From NCBI GenBank assembly GCA_020740775.1, contig JAHEWK010000009.1, forward strand, positions 2,294,001 through 2,358,000: a stretch of 64,000 nucleotides of DNA. Direction: 5' to 3'. The DNA is from Ilyonectria destructans. Taxonomy: Eukaryota; Ascomycota; Sordariomycetes; Hypocreales; Nectriaceae. Shown here piece by piece: positions 1-12,248 of this stretch. The position numbers and the translations under genes are program-made. Positions within the stretch are counted from its first letter, which is position 1; each line of letters starts with the position of its first letter. The notes under the pieces are model-generated. The model saw nothing but the letters and a program-made list of their open reading frames with translations, was not told the DNA's origin and made no database searches.

Positions 1-283
1 CACCTTCCTGAAGTTTTCATCTTGGCGTTGGGCCGGGATTGGGTTGAGTTGGCAATAGTGCATCAACTCAAGAATGGGGAGGAAGAATGGAAAATATGGG
101 TATTTGCTAGGGTTCCGGTTCAAGTAGGCTTGATTTGGTTGCTTGGACCCTTTCTGACAATGAGATATGCGAATGAGCTGCATCAATATTTTTTTCTAGA
201 CGGGTTAGCATGCCACGCAATAGAACATTATTTAGCCAGTTGAGATTTTTATGAATTGTAACTGAATGGTATAATCAACGGAC
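1..283. other. Gene-free left edge
   Basis: No coding region is recognised here. A short open frame on the plus strand (22-243, 73 codons) has no motif or family resemblance I can see, and its composition does not look clearly coding. The stretch is probably the 3' flank of the ankyrin gene that follows on the minus strand. Confidence 0.4.
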
Positions 284-1252
284 CTATGTATTTTGTTCTT
301 GGATCATCGGCTCTGAAGCAGTTGAATGTTCCCTCAAGATAACACAAATCTCGTCCTGGCCTTCAGCCTCGGCCACGCTTAATGCAGTCTTCCCTTGGTT
401 GTTCTCGCGGCTAACGTCCGCCCCTCGCTCCAACAATAACTTCACTATCTCTACTCCTCCTTGTCTGGCTGCGCAAATGAGTGCTGATTCCGGTGGTTTA
501 CCAGCATACATCTTTCCATCTTGCCCCGCCACCTCCAAATCCTCCACGTCAGCGCCAGCGTCCAGGAGGATCTTGACCCCTTCCACAGAGAATTCCGCCA
601 GCATTTGCAAGGCGCCCGAACCGTTTATCCGCGCGCCCCTCTCGACCAGCCAGTGCAGCCTAGCTAAGAGTTGATCGTCGGTCTGCTCTAGCCGAGCGAC
701 ATACCGCAGTATCCTCACACGAGGCCATTCGTGGTTGATATCAACACCCTGAGAGCGCATGAAATCGACATATTCGAGATTCCCCCTGATGATGGCCGAC
801 GTGATTTGGCTGCCGGTCCGGAAGCCATTCAGGTATGAAACTGGAGGGATTCGAGCAAGTGCCGATGGTTCACAGCTCACAAATGCGCGCGCAAGTGGAA
901 TGTTGCCTTCGAGTGCATTTTTCCTCAGGCATTCCCATGGGATCTGCTCTGGCGCGTCGCCAAACTCTGAATGCGGCGGACGCGCAGCAGCCGCGGCCTC
1001 GTCAACGAGATGAGGCACATACAGCGTATCCCACACTAGCTTAAAGATCTCCGGCGATTCAGTATCCACGGCAGCACACAGAAGTGCCCTGGGCCCAAAG
1101 GGAAGCGCGGTGTAGGAAGTATAGAACTCTTGTATCTCAACTGAGAGCTGCGGGAATACATTTGAGAAGAAGTCGGAGAGTGCACCGAGATGCCGGGCCT
1201 TGATGAGCTGGCGGAGGTGATTTTGTGGATACGAAGGCGGATCCTTGGACAT
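284..1252 (-). CDS. Ankyrin-repeat protein
   Basis: A 322-residue intronless frame with no signal peptide or membrane segment. Ankyrin repeats are visible in the C-terminal half. The clearest repeat reads ALICAARQGG then VEIVKLLLERGADV, followed by NNQGKTALSVAEAEG, which is the standard helix-turn-helix plus beta-finger pattern. A weaker repeat precedes it (VEGVKILLDAGADV). The N-terminal 150 residues are divergent and may hold degenerate repeats. Ankyrin arrays bind other proteins. No catalytic domain is attached, so the partner and role are unknown. The start is the first in-frame ATG (MSKDPPSYPQ). It stands alone, with no convincing neighbour for about 1.8 kb upstream. Confidence 0.8.
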   Translation of the reverse strand: MSKDPPSYPQNHLRQLIKARHLGALSDFFSNVFPQLSVEIQEFYTSYTALPFGPRALLCAAVDTESPEIFKLVWDTLYVPHLVDEAAAAARPPHSEFGDAPEQIPWECLRKNALEGNIPLARAFVSCEPSALARIPPVSYLNGFRTGSQITSAIIRGNLEYVDFMRSQGVDINHEWPRVRILRYVARLEQTDDQLLARLHWLVERGARINGSGALQMLAEFSVEGVKILLDAGADVEDLEVAGQDGKMYAGKPPESALICAARQGGVEIVKLLLERGADVSRENNQGKTALSVAEAEGQDEICVILREHSTASEPMIQEQNT

Positions 1253-3106
1253 TGTTGACGAATAGATGGCTTTCTGGGTCCTTAACGTTATGTTGTCCGA
1301 AGGTTGACGTTGCGATCTTAGTTATGACAAGTTTGTGTGCGGCTGGGCCAAAACAAAAGAGCACCCAGTATGTGCTTACGTAGGCAGCCGTTGCGACAGC
1401 CTGAACCCGCTTCCGCTGTTCTGTTGGGTGCTGATATAGACCGGAGATGCACTACGTCAGATAAATGCGGAGGGAAATCACCAGTCCTTGCTGCTTCCAT
1501 CATCCAGGACCTAAGTTATGAAACATGGTCTTGCACTACGGATTTGGAATGACGGTGTACAAAGAACCTGCGGAGCCCATTGAATTAATGATGGACTCAG
1601 GTGTGCATGGGGGACTGTTTGTGCACTGCCTTGATCCTCCGCAGGAATCTGTGGGAATGTGTCTTCCAACGTCTTTCCATCGTACGTCGATTTTCTTGAT
1701 TCGCGGAGATTGTACGAATCCTTCATCCCATGCCAGGACCATCGCTTCATCCATATTTTCCCCCGTGAGGGCCGGTTAACAATGACATGGTACGAGTGAT
1801 GTGCGCTCGCATTGTTCAACCGGAACTGGAGTCCGAATGGTAGTACCATAAATAAATCCACATAAAGGATGATCCAAATCAGAGGAAAGGGTTATTTTTT
1901 GCGCCGTATTCCCTGCAGAGTCAGCAACCCGCGGCGCTTGGAAGTAGCGGCACGGTTTGGAAATGAGCGATGGCAAATTCTAAATTCCAGGCGACAATGC
2001 CGGGGTCGACGCTGTTTGGGGCGGCGCACAGGTAGCTGGAGTCGCTAATTATCACGTAGTACAGAAAGGATTGAGCAGGAGCTGGCCCCCAGGTTTCTAT
2101 ATTCCTGTGTCACATCCAGATATGAAGGAACCAACGACAGGGCTGAGCGGCCGTAAAGGTGATCGGATCGCCACAAGCGAGATGCAACAGCGTGCTAATT
2201 ACTCGGAGACTAATACGCCGCTGCCGTTTCTGCCGTTGTCATGCATCCGTGAGTGGGCCGAAACTAGGGCTGAAACAGGGCGTCTAATTACGGAGGAACT
2301 GTACTAATTAAAGCCTGGCCAAGCCCCGCGACAGCTCAGCTACCATCGAAACTGGATTTGATCCAATATTCTGTTCATACCGAAGACGATGCGCTCGTAC
2401 GTATGACTACTATTCACCCGCTACTAGATCCGAGTGCTGCCTTTTTGTGTGCTGTCACGGTGAAGCGAAGGCGTGGTCCGGACTCTACAGCCGCCATGGT
2501 GGAAAGGAGGCGTTGACATGGCAATCTAGGGAGCAAATGCCGGAGTAACGTATATGGAACCATTTAAGTAAGCACTGAAGTACGTAACCTAAGGATCGAG
2601 AAACTTTCCCAGAGTGGCGCAGGCCTTGACATAGCGATATTGGACCTGCAGGTAAAACAATCACAACAAGATCGAAGCATGGAACAAGCTGATGCGACAC
2701 GGCTATGACGGAACTTATCCCCCTGAACGAGTCAGCGCTGGTGATATAGCCGGGGTCCGCCCCACACAATGTCGTAGTGGAGGAGTCGGGATGAATCCTT
2801 TGAATCCTTCCGACTCCTCCACACGATCCATCACTCCCATCACGGGCCTCATGTAGCGCCTGGCGGCAAACTCGACCCGCTGCTAGCGTCAGCCCTACCC
2901 CTGGAAACGGGGCTGTTTTCATAGTGAGGCTGGGGATTTGACTGAATTGGCGAAAAGCGAATCTACCGCGTGGATAATGGGTCTACGCGTTGAGATAGAT
3001 AAAGACGCTGTTGCGATGCACAGTTGATGGCTTTTGTTGTTACGGAACCGTATTCTTACGGAATCTTTGAGTCCTTCTTTATTCGGTTTTTTGTTGCTTG
3101 AGCACC
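1253..3106. other. Intergenic region, possible decayed coding remnants
   Basis: About 1.85 kb without a gene I can support. On the minus strand between about 1540 and 1860, two overlapping frames have coding-like stretches (GLQFRLNNASAHHSYHVIV in one frame, DEGFVQSPRIKKIDVRWKD in the next). This could be a frameshifted relic, but I do not recognise the family. The last hundred bases before 3107 form the leader of the secreted-protein gene. Confidence 0.35.
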
Positions 3107-6100
3107 ATGCGGTCGTTTACGTTCTCTCTTTTATGCGCTTCGGTCGCAGCACTTTCTTTTCCTTCCGATCTGTCAGGTCGAGACTCACCGAACAATGCGG
3201 CCCAAGTACAGCCTCGAGTTGATGACCCTTTTGGTAAGTCTGCCGTCAGATGCAGTTGTCAACTACAAGGTTAACTCTTGGCAATCACAGGCGGCCAGGT
3301 AGCATGGACAGACATGACCTCCGGCGACGGCGCGAACTCGGGTGGTGATTCGGACAAGATCTGGTATCTGCAAGATTTCATTACCAAATACCTTGATCGT
3401 ATTCCGGCAGAGAACCGCAATGGCGTCTTCTGGGCCGGCGGGTCTACTTCAGAAGATGACTTTGATTACATTGATGAATTCATCGAGTCCCCAACTCGCT
3501 TGGATAGCCAGGGTGTCAAGGCCGACATGGTCTACCCGCTTAGTGACTTCCAGGCCATGGGCTTGGATGGAACAAAGACTCAACTTTGGTGGAGAGCCAT
3601 TAATCGAATGTCCAAAGGTGAACAATCTCGCACACGCAGCTCCGGATTCCCCAGCTGACAGGTTCCCATCCAGCTTTGGCCGCAAGTGCCTCTGGAGGCG
3701 GTATCGCCTACGTCTACTTGAGGCCCGTCAACTGCCGTACCATCTTTTCGCCACCTTCCCAGAACCCTCAGGATAGTAAGTACACATTCACTTCTTTACA
3801 CAGCGCGTCGTCTGACATTGTTTCCGTAGGCGATCCGGATCACGGTGGCGTAGCAACCAACGGCGAGATCTGGTACTACGCAGAGCTGCCGATGTTGATG
3901 AGGAACACAAACATCAACCAGATCGTCACATTCTACAAGAATGGCCGAAAATTCGAAACAAAGGTGGAGTGGGATGCCACTAGAGTCAGTTTAACCGCTT
4001 GCAAGTTTATTACTCCACGAAAAACTGCTAACGACCATTCAGGATGCCGCTACACATCCTCGAAATGAATTCGACGACATTGCCATGGACGCGTCGCCCA
4101 TCGTTCTCCCCGCTGCAGCCGGACGAGCCCCGTTGAAGAAGCGCCGTGCCTTTGTTCCGAGATTCGAGGGTTCGAACACAACCATGACGACTCTTCCCAT
4201 TGAGGCCGATACCACAACTACCTGGGCGACATGGAGCTATCCGACAAGCACCCCGGACGTTGTTGAACCCACCACGGAATCTACTTCTCTTCTGGTCCCT
4301 GTCGAGAGTTCCACCGCCGTGGTTTCCATCCCAGCAAACACCGAGACCCCGACCTCCGTCGTCGAACCCACCACTGAGGTTGGGACGCCAACATCGAACC
4401 CCGTCGTCGAGGAGACTTCTACTACTTGGATTCCTCCGGTCTCTGACGTAACCTCGGATTCCATCGCTACGCCTTCCATTCTGTCTACCAACATCCTTAG
4501 CGTCCTGACAACCACAGAAGCTGTTACGTCGGACACGCTCACCACCGATCCAGTTGTGGTTGACTCAACTACTGAAACCTCAGTCCTTGGAGAAGTCACT
4601 TCTACTACCTTTGCTGCTCCTACAACCACTGATGCTGTCCCCACGTCAGCTACCACTGGCGCAGTTGTCATCCCGGGTCTGGTCGTCGTTGATGGCACGA
4701 CCGTGATTACCGGTGGCGACATCACATCTCCCATTCCAGTTACTGTTACCACGTCAATTGACCCCAAGGGAACCGAAGCTAGCTCCAGCGCTATCGCTAT
4801 CCAGAGCAGCATCATCGCCTTGATTCCGGACATCCAGAACTACATTGACAACCCGTCCAAGGACAAGGCTGATAACGCCAACAACAACATTATCATCCTT
4901 TTGCCTCTAGTCACAGTAAGTCACCTCTACTTTCTGCAATAGCAACACTAACACATTCAGAACCTTTTGGGATCTCTCAGTGGAAGCCCAGACCCGAACC
5001 CCAAGCCATGCTCCGCAAGCACAAACTTGATCAAAACCCTCTTCAACGCCGTTTCTTGCGTTGTCGATAACCTCACCAAGGTTACTAGCCAAATTACCAA
5101 GAGCGTCGATGATGAGTTCAAGAACTTGGCGGACATTACGAGTACTCTTGCCTTGCTCCAGGGTTTGGAAGAGCCATTGGATACTGAGAATGACGAGGAC
5201 GACGACGATGATGAAAACAGCTCAAAGACTGAGGAACAATCGTCGACAGCAGAGTCAACCACAGAGGCAACAACGGAGACTTGCACGGCCACTATCACCG
5301 CAAGTGACTGCCTGGTCATCTGTCCCACCGCTACCTCAGGCGTAACTCTCGCCGCCACTGCAAGCTGCAGCACCACTTGCTTCTCTACGGTATCCGGCTG
5401 CGACGCCACTGCCTACACGACTACATCTTACACTGTAGAGGCTTGCTTGCTGCCGACTGGTGACTTGGCCGCGCCAACCGGCGACTTCGTCGGGGTGTGG
5501 TGGGATTATGGCTTGTCCTGTGCCGGAAACTGCGGTGCCTACACATTGCCCTCCGGAAGTGTCGATGAAGCTACTTCGACGACTGACGTGGCTGCTGAAG
5601 CTACTAGCACGACTACTGAAGGGATTCTAACCTCAGAGACGACCACGCCTGGCCTGGCGTCTGTGACTAGCATTATCTCGGATCTTTCTACCCCGGTGCC
5701 CAGCACTCTTGTGGCTTCCATCAGAACCACGGAGTCTGATTTGACATCTGATACGGCAGAGACAACTACTACCGAGGAGCTAACTACCACCGAGGCTACG
5801 ACTGATGAGGCTACTACTCCTGGCCAGATTACTACCCCCGGCCAGACTACCACGGATACGGCCACTACCACAGCTGATATCACCACCACCACCGAAGCTC
5901 CGCAGCCCACGATCGAAGGCTGGCCTTTCTGTGGCAACTTTGGCGGTCCAGGCGTTGCCACGCCCTACTGCCAATGCTCCACAACAGCCGAAGGTCAAAC
6001 ATTCTTTGCCACTGCTACTCTCATCGATGGACAATGCACAGGCTACACCAGCTTCCCATCCGACATCACCTTGGCGCCAACAGAGGCTCCCACGACGGCA

Positions 6101-6658
6101 CCGCACGTGGCCGAGCCTTACACCGAGACCACAGACGGAACTGTTCTTGCCTATCCTGATCGCACGGTTGAATACGGAAACGTCTACACCGGAATCAAGG
6201 TCACTTTGACCTACGGTGTAGGCACGCCCACCACGATTTCGACCCCAGTCCCGACTCAGACCGATGTGAACGACAAGGGCTCGAGCCAATGTCACAGCAT
6301 CGACGATGCATGTGACCGAGCGTTCGAGCAGTTTGAAGATGACAAAATCTACACACAGTTCACATCCTATTATTCTCGGGTCAATTCGGGCATTATCAAA
6401 GTTGCCACGTTCGGCCAGGCCGGTTGCACGGCGCAATGGGATTGCGACGATTTTGGTATCGGCATGAATGGAACGGATATCAAGGATGCGTGAGTCAACA
6501 CCATTCATTAAAATTCCCATCCACCTACTAACTATTCCATTAGTGTTCAATACATGAAGGACAACGACGGCGTATCCAAGTGTGGTACTACTTATCTTTC
6601 AAACACCTGCCATGTCACTCTCAACTACTGCACAAACTGCCACCATATTGTAGAATGA
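3107..6658 (+). CDS. Large secreted mucin-like protein with possible ADP-ribosyl-cyclase-like head
   Basis: Seven exons: 3107-3233, 3291-3617, 3674-3775, 3830-3984, 4043-4915, 4961-6489 and 6544-6658. All junctions are GT-AG and keep frame. The protein starts with a signal peptide (MRSFTFSLLCASVAALS). The N-terminal domain (about residues 40-230) has FW near NGVFWAGG, then WWRAINRMSKALAASASGG, then WYYAELPML. This spacing recalls the ADP-ribosyl cyclase/CD38 fold (FW, then W..S..A..A.G, then .ELP.L). That assignment is inference from pattern only. A long Thr/Ser/Val/Pro-rich region follows and is probably heavily O-glycosylated. Further on come Cys-rich patches (CTATITASDCLVICP; WPFCGNFGG...YCQC). 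The C-terminus is Cys-rich (CGTTYLSNTC, YCTNCHHIV). It is likely a cell-wall or secreted surface protein. Confidence 0.75.
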
Positions 6659-8025
6659 GCTGAGCCTGGAAGATAGTGGATCGGTTTCATGATCACACTG
6701 CTCACCAAATAAGCTCAGCTTCACAACGGCACACGCAAGTCTCACTTGGAGGTCCTTGTTAGCCTATGTCAGATTTTTAATAAAGAAATTGAATATTAAG
6801 TGATGCAGTGTCGCTTACATATGCGTGAACAAGGATGACTTACGACTGGCCTGTACTGCAAATACTGCTTTGCACTGGAGACCAGTGTGACGAAGATGAA
6901 TTATATCATCCCCGATTTAAGTTCCCATTATGCCTGTGTCAATTTTCTGCGTCCATTCTACCGGTTAGACTTGTAACGCAATCGATCAATAAGTCCCTCT
7001 GGCGATAATCTCACAAGGTCCTCTCCAACTGTGAGGTCAGCGACTTTAAAACCCCCTCACCCCTTACATTCGCTTCTTATACAGTCTTCCATCATGTCAT
7101 TCACATAATATTTTGTATGCAATTTATCCTTGCACTTTATATTAAAGAGTCGGATAGTGAATACAATTTCTATGAAGCGCCTTCTTCCTGGTTAGTTGTC
7201 ATGTTTGGACGCTTTGAGCTGAGACGAGCAATTCAGAAATGGCACTATCGAGGAGATGGAGCAACGGAAGAAGGGACGTCCCAATTATTCTAGTGGTCTC
7301 AGTCGATCTCGGAGGTCAAGGGCTCCTCAATGCCATTTCCTAGCTCTGTTAAAACTGGATTGCCCAAAATAGACATTGAAGCCGGAGATCTCCAGATTGT
7401 CCAACTACTTCAGCATGTTTGAGTTGTCAAAATCCCAATATGGCCCCACAACCAGTTTTGAGTCAGGCCTAGCATCATGCCAAGCCTTGTGAATCAGTTC
7501 ATACCTGGTCCTCCCAGGTTAAAGACCCTCTTCCCAAGGTGGATTCAAAACCAGCTTTCAGCTCCCTCACATCTGCGCGCTAACAGAACCATTGAAGAAT
7601 GCCAAGAGTGAGGCGCCCATAGACGACTCATTCTCTTCTCGCAATGCAAGTCCTAAATGCGCGTGATTTTCACAAGCCCATCAAATAATTGCCGTATTTG
7701 ATGCGGTGTGCTGAAAGCTGTGGCGGGCTGAATTATGCGAGAGAGCTAGTGCAGACACTATTGAAGCTGCCCTGCCGTTGAGGTTAGTTCAGGGGCTAAT
7801 GCGAAGACTATTGAAGCAGCTCTACTTTTAAGGCTAAGTTGTTCGTCTTTGCAGTGGGCCGCCCCGAGCTGACCCAACTACAGCAGTGTCCACTGAAATA
7901 CGGCATCAAAGGCGATTGCGTCGCTTATTTGTTGTTATTTATACGCTGTGCTGCCCGGCCCGAACATTGTCACTGCTCTCATCTTTTATTGATTAGACAA
8001 ACGAAGTGCATCTTCCTGAAGAACA
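6659..8025. other. Intergenic region with an imperfect 50-bp duplication
   Basis: No gene is seen in 1.37 kb. Two adjacent imperfect copies of a segment occur at about 7748-7790 and 7798-7840; the shared core ACTATTGAAG recurs 50 bp apart. The rest is unique sequence with no long open frame, forming the 3' flank of one secreted-protein gene and the promoter of the next. Confidence 0.5.
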
Positions 8026-9214
8026 ATGATGGGTAATACATTGCTCGCTGGAGCTCTCGTGTTGATGGGAACCGTTGCCGCAACATCAACCCATCAACTT
8101 TATGAACGCGCCGCCTGCAACCGGGACAATTTATTCCGATGCTTCATCGATACCCGCTACTCTATTCAAGCGAGTGAATTTTGCACAGGTCTCTCGCCTT
8201 TCACGGCGACAGTCGCCACCACAACTGCAACCACGTAAGAACACATACACCGGACTTATTTCCTTTCATTCAACTAACCCTCTCAGGACTACAACTGTAC
8301 AAGCCCTGGTCACTCTTGATGCAGTCATTAGTACTGCTACTTCTACCACCACTGTTTTTACGGAGACGATTCCCACGGCCACTACCACCTTGACTCTCAG
8401 CGTCGGAACTGTGGCGAAGCGCGATGCCACCGCGAGCCCGCCAAAGTGCATGACAAACGGGGTCACCTATCCTGCCAGCCGCATCACATCAGCTTGCTCT
8501 TGCATCGATGTACCAGCCACTACTATCAGCGCCACATACACTGTGAGCACCGAGACGGTAACACAGGTAAGCTTGCTTCTCATTTGAGACATCGTTCTAT
8601 GCAAGGAAACAATGCTCATATGACATTAGACCATCATTTCATACACAACCCCTTCCGCCACGGTGACATCCTGGACAACCGTCTCTACAGCTACAACTGG
8701 TGGAGTCTTTACAGTCACCGTCGGTCCGCCGTCTGGAACCAACCGTATCATAAACGGCGACTTCGAGACCAAAAATGCCGACGGCTGGGAGCTGATTCCT
8801 GAGAGTTGGGCAGGCCAGGTGATAACAGGAAGCCTAGATTCAGAGTACAAAGTAACTGGTTCCGGCGACAGCATTGGCTGGTTGCGCCAAACCCAACTCA
8901 TCTATCTAGAATCAGGCCTGTATCGATTCGGACTTCGCGCTTCGCTTTTGCTATTTCCCTTGCCCTCAGCGGCTTGGGGCGCCTACGCGGTTTTGGAGCT
9001 TGTGAACCCAACAACAGGCACGAATGTAACCGTCGCATTGCCTCCGACATCGATCAAGCAGATTGACGTTGCTACAAGGTCTTTTTTCCACAAAGTTGAG
9101 CAGAATTTTGAGGTTCCTGAGAATGCGGTTGGATACAACCAAGTCTCTATTAGGTATCTGGTCTTCAGCCCCCCCTCCGCAACTATAGATGATATTTTCC
9201 TGAACAAGGTATAA
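8026..9214 (+). CDS. Secreted Ser/Thr-rich protein with C-terminal jelly-roll-like domain
   Basis: Three exons: 8026-8234, 8287-8566 and 8630-9214, giving about 357 residues. Either of two adjacent ATGs (8026, 8029) could start it. A signal peptide follows (NTLLAGALVLMGTVAATS). The N-terminal part has paired cysteines (CNRDNLFRCFIDTR). The middle is a Thr/Ser/Val linker resembling many fungal wall proteins. The last 170 residues begin NRIINGDFETKNADGWE, the signature start of the carbohydrate-binding-like beta-sandwich common in fungal secreted proteins, and end ATIDDIFLNKV. The binding target is unknown. It shares gene style (signal peptide, Thr-rich linker) with the preceding gene but no obvious sequence identity. 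Confidence 0.78.
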
Positions 9215-10279
9215 TACACACACTCCAGTTCGCCCTGAATAGACAAGCAGTACCTTAGTTAGTTCAAGTTTAAGATGCTCTAGAGTTTTTGAAAATACAT
9301 CAGCGTCATAGCCAGCTCTGGGAACCGGCTCATGAAATGCACGCTTTGTGACATTCCCTTGCATCACGGATAAAGCCTTGGGCTTCCTTTATCATTGACG
9401 AGTGTCTTCGTTCCCCGTCAATTCCGTTCTTCTCCATCACCCGGCTTTAAGACGGCCAACGTCAGTAGGCCCAATCCTCTACTATGTTGCCTGCAATTGG
9501 AGTTAGTCCGCAGCAATGACGCAGGTGTGGGGTTGTTGGAGGCCTTTGCCGCTCAGCCGGTGCATCTCTAAGCCCGTAAATGAGCCCCGGCGCAGGTTCG
9601 AATCACGCTCCAAATCTGGCTTGGTGTGTTGAGTGGATGACCTTTCACAAGATTCGCTTCGGCCGAGAATAGGCTCCGCCACATTTCCAGGGCCTCTCCG
9701 CCTCCCTCAGTCCAATTCTCCCCCACCTGTTATTTGGTCTCGTCGTTCTCGTTCTCGTTCCCGTTCGTTAGGTTGGTCAATCGTTCAACATTAACCACGC
9801 CACGGCAGCCAACACAACGTCAGCTGCATGGGTCGTGCATCATCATTTCCCCGTGTCTGGCTACACTTGGCTCTATTGTCTCATAAATACCCCCAATCTC
9901 TTAGTGCCGAACAACCGGTCGGTGCCGATCAACCGGTCATTCCTCGCTGACCTGATCGCCACGTAGAAAGGCAGCAAAATCCACAAGCGACTAGTAAGGT
10001 TTTCTTTAATTCAATTGGCCGTTTCCCAAAGATGTAAGATCGTGGCTGTACCCTTGCAACGTTCTTGGTGACGCTCGCACACGCGCGGACGCGCCACACA
10101 CAGGAACGACAAGATAAATTTGTACAAATCCTTCAATCCAGCATTTCCTTACGAACTACGATACCTTTAAAAGACCCGAGACTCTACAGGGTTTTTTTTC
10201 ACTTCATCCCGTTATAACTGCGGGACATTTTCTTCAATCCTCCGAAGCAGTCGCGCCAAGGTCGCTTGGGTCCATCACA
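9215..10279. other. Intergenic region / promoter of the acetyltransferase gene
   Basis: No coding gene in about 1.06 kb. Pyrimidine-rich tracts (CTCGTTCTCGTTCCCGTTCG near 9745) and a T-rich run before 10280 fit a fungal promoter and leader. A tRNA-like 3' end lies at 9592-9612 (GCAGG, loop TTCGAAT, then ACGCTCCA), but the remainder of a tRNA cannot be folded; it is treated under findings. Confidence 0.4.
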
Positions 10280-11857
10280 ATGTCAACACCAACATCAGTC
10301 TCCTGCTCAACACCGCACATCATTAGGAATTTAAGATCACTGTATGTATTCATTGCGTTTTTAATCGGAAAAGTGGAAACTGACCATCTTTACAGCGAAT
10401 CCTACCAAACTGCATTATATGAACTAGACTTCTACTGCGGCACCAGTATTACATGTCGCTATGGCATACCTGGCACCCTTAGGAATGCAACCCACAGCGA
10501 GCTCGTGGATTTTATGGAGCTTGCAGTTGCAGACACCGTTCTTCAGCATCCTCTTCTCCAGGTCGGACTGATTCATGAGAGTTCAACATGCCCCGCCTGG
10601 GTTCAACTTGACCATATCGACCTTTCTCAACACATCGAATGGAAGGTTGTTGACAGTTCAGAGAGATACAACCATACCTTGAAGGGCATGGTTGAAGAGC
10701 AGGTGGATACAAAGTTTTCTAGCCCTGCGAGTCGTCCTAGCTGGCGTGTGGTAGTCCTAAAAAACGGAGGGCAGCATGCCTTGGATGTGATGTTTGTCTG
10801 GCATCATTCTCACTCGGACGGAACTGGTGCCAAGATCTTCCATTCGACTCTCCTCCAATCCCTCAACAATTTGAAAGAAGGAAGTCATCAGCCATTGAAG
10901 AATCACTTGCTCAAGACAACTGTCACAGCTCAAAATCTTCCTCCTCCTCAAGACATTGTCGCGCCGTATTCCATCTCTCCGAAATTTGCTCTCTCGGTAG
11001 CCTGGAAGGAGATGATTCCATTGAAACTGAGCTCACGGCACACATCTTGGGGTGCGATTCGAACGGCAACACGCAAGACACAGCTAAGGAGATTGAGCAT
11101 CGACAACGCTACTCTCCAAAATATCTTGTCTGCTTGCAGGGCGCATAATACTACCCTGACAGGACTTTTGCACGGAATCACATTCATATCCCTTGCTCCA
11201 CAACTGCCGGAGAAGCAACTGGCTGCTATGATAGGCGAAACAGCTCTCAACTTGCGGCGGTTTATGGCACCAAACCCACCAGCATATCCTGCGCTTGAGC
11301 CTACCAAGACCATTGCGAATTATGTGGGAATAATGGAGCATAAATTTGATAAGGCTCTGGTATCTAGAATCAGAGGCCTGGGTAGACAGAGTTTGAGCCC
11401 TTCCGCAGACTCGGAGATGCGTGTGGCTCTTGAGGACGAGATTTGGCGGACGTCCACCGTTGTGCGAGGAGAAATTCAGGATAAGTTGGACTTGGGGATG
11501 AAAAATGACATACTCGGCCTGATGCATCGGGTGAAGGACTGGAAAGCGTATGTCATGGGAGATCAAGTGAAGAAGCCACGAGTTTCTTCCTGGGCTATAA
11601 CAAACTTGGGCGTCATCGACGGGGGTAATTCTGCTGCAAAGATCAAAGGTGAGACGACGGAGGGCTGGTCGATTGAAAGAGCAGAATTCGCTCTTAGCGC
11701 CAGTGTCACGGCGGCACTTTTTACCCTCTCCCCTATTGCTGCGAAAGGCGGTGATTTGTGTATCGATGTCACTTGGCAAGATTCTGTTATTGATGATGGT
11801 GTTGGAGATGGACTGGTCGCTGATTTAGAGGCTTGGTTGGGACATATTGGGTCTTAG
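10280..11857 (+). CDS. Alcohol acetyltransferase-like (condensation fold) enzyme
   Basis: Two exons: 10280-10341 and 10396-11857. The 54-bp intron (GTATGT...TACAG) is a multiple of three and has no stop, so the frame reads through it. Splicing gives NLRSLESYQTALYELDFYCG and 507 residues. The condensation-superfamily motif HHSHSDG occupies about residues 157-163 (catalytic HxxxD, H158 and D162). The NLGVIDG segment and C-terminal strand pattern fit the fungal AATase family, which transfers acetyl groups from acetyl-CoA to alcohols or acts as a stand-alone acyltransferase in secondary metabolism. No signal peptide or membrane anchor is seen. The substrate cannot be read from sequence. No biosynthetic partner lies next to it. 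Confidence 0.82.
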   Translation: MSTPTSVSCSTPHIIRNLRSLYVFIAFLIGKVETDHLYSESYQTALYELDFYCGTSITCRYGIPGTLRNATHSELVDFMELAVADTVLQHPLLQVGLIHESSTCPAWVQLDHIDLSQHIEWKVVDSSERYNHTLKGMVEEQVDTKFSSPASRPSWRVVVLKNGGQHALDVMFVWHHSHSDGTGAKIFHSTLLQSLNNLKEGSHQPLKNHLLKTTVTAQNLPPPQDIVAPYSISPKFALSVAWKEMIPLKLSSRHTSWGAIRTATRKTQLRRLSIDNATLQNILSACRAHNTTLTGLLHGITFISLAPQLPEKQLAAMIGETALNLRRFMAPNPPAYPALEPTKTIANYVGIMEHKFDKALVSRIRGLGRQSLSPSADSEMRVALEDEIWRTSTVVRGEIQDKLDLGMKNDILGLMHRVKDWKAYVMGDQVKKPRVSSWAITNLGVIDGGNSAAKIKGETTEGWSIERAEFALSASVTAALFTLSPIAAKGGDLCIDVTWQDSVIDDGVGDGLVADLEAWLGHIGS

Positions 11858-12248
11858 TTGTTGCGGGGGTATTCGAGAGGAGTGCGGAGCTAAGTAAACA
11901 GGTAGCATAGATTTTCTGCGGACCATCCCTTAAATAGATGAGGTGCCTACATAAGGAGTCGCTTCAAAGGTGTATCCAGCATTGCCCACTCGAACATGCA
12001 ACCGTAGATCATTACCTCACATGGCGGTGGGTACGTGTCTTAGATGGTTCTCCTCTTTTGATGGCCTTGTTTATTCATTATCAACAGAAGCTACTTGTGT
12101 GTGGTGGTCTAATCATTGCTCATCATGCATGCTAATACCAGGGTATATGCGTAAATCTTGAGCCTTGGGACTGAGTGAACCACTCATTCCGCTCCTGCCA
12201 TTTTGTCAAACTGCATCGTATCTCATCCCCGATCAACCGACTGCGACT
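11858..12248. other. Short convergent intergenic region
   Basis: This region holds the 3' ends of two convergent genes. No coding signal or structured RNA was noticed. Confidence 0.4.

Noticed and set aside
4237..4833. 198-codon antisense frame opposite the mucin-like gene
   Set aside because: It mirrors Thr/Ser/Val codon repeats of the sense gene and contains the VVVSTT-like complement pattern; no independent coding evidence.
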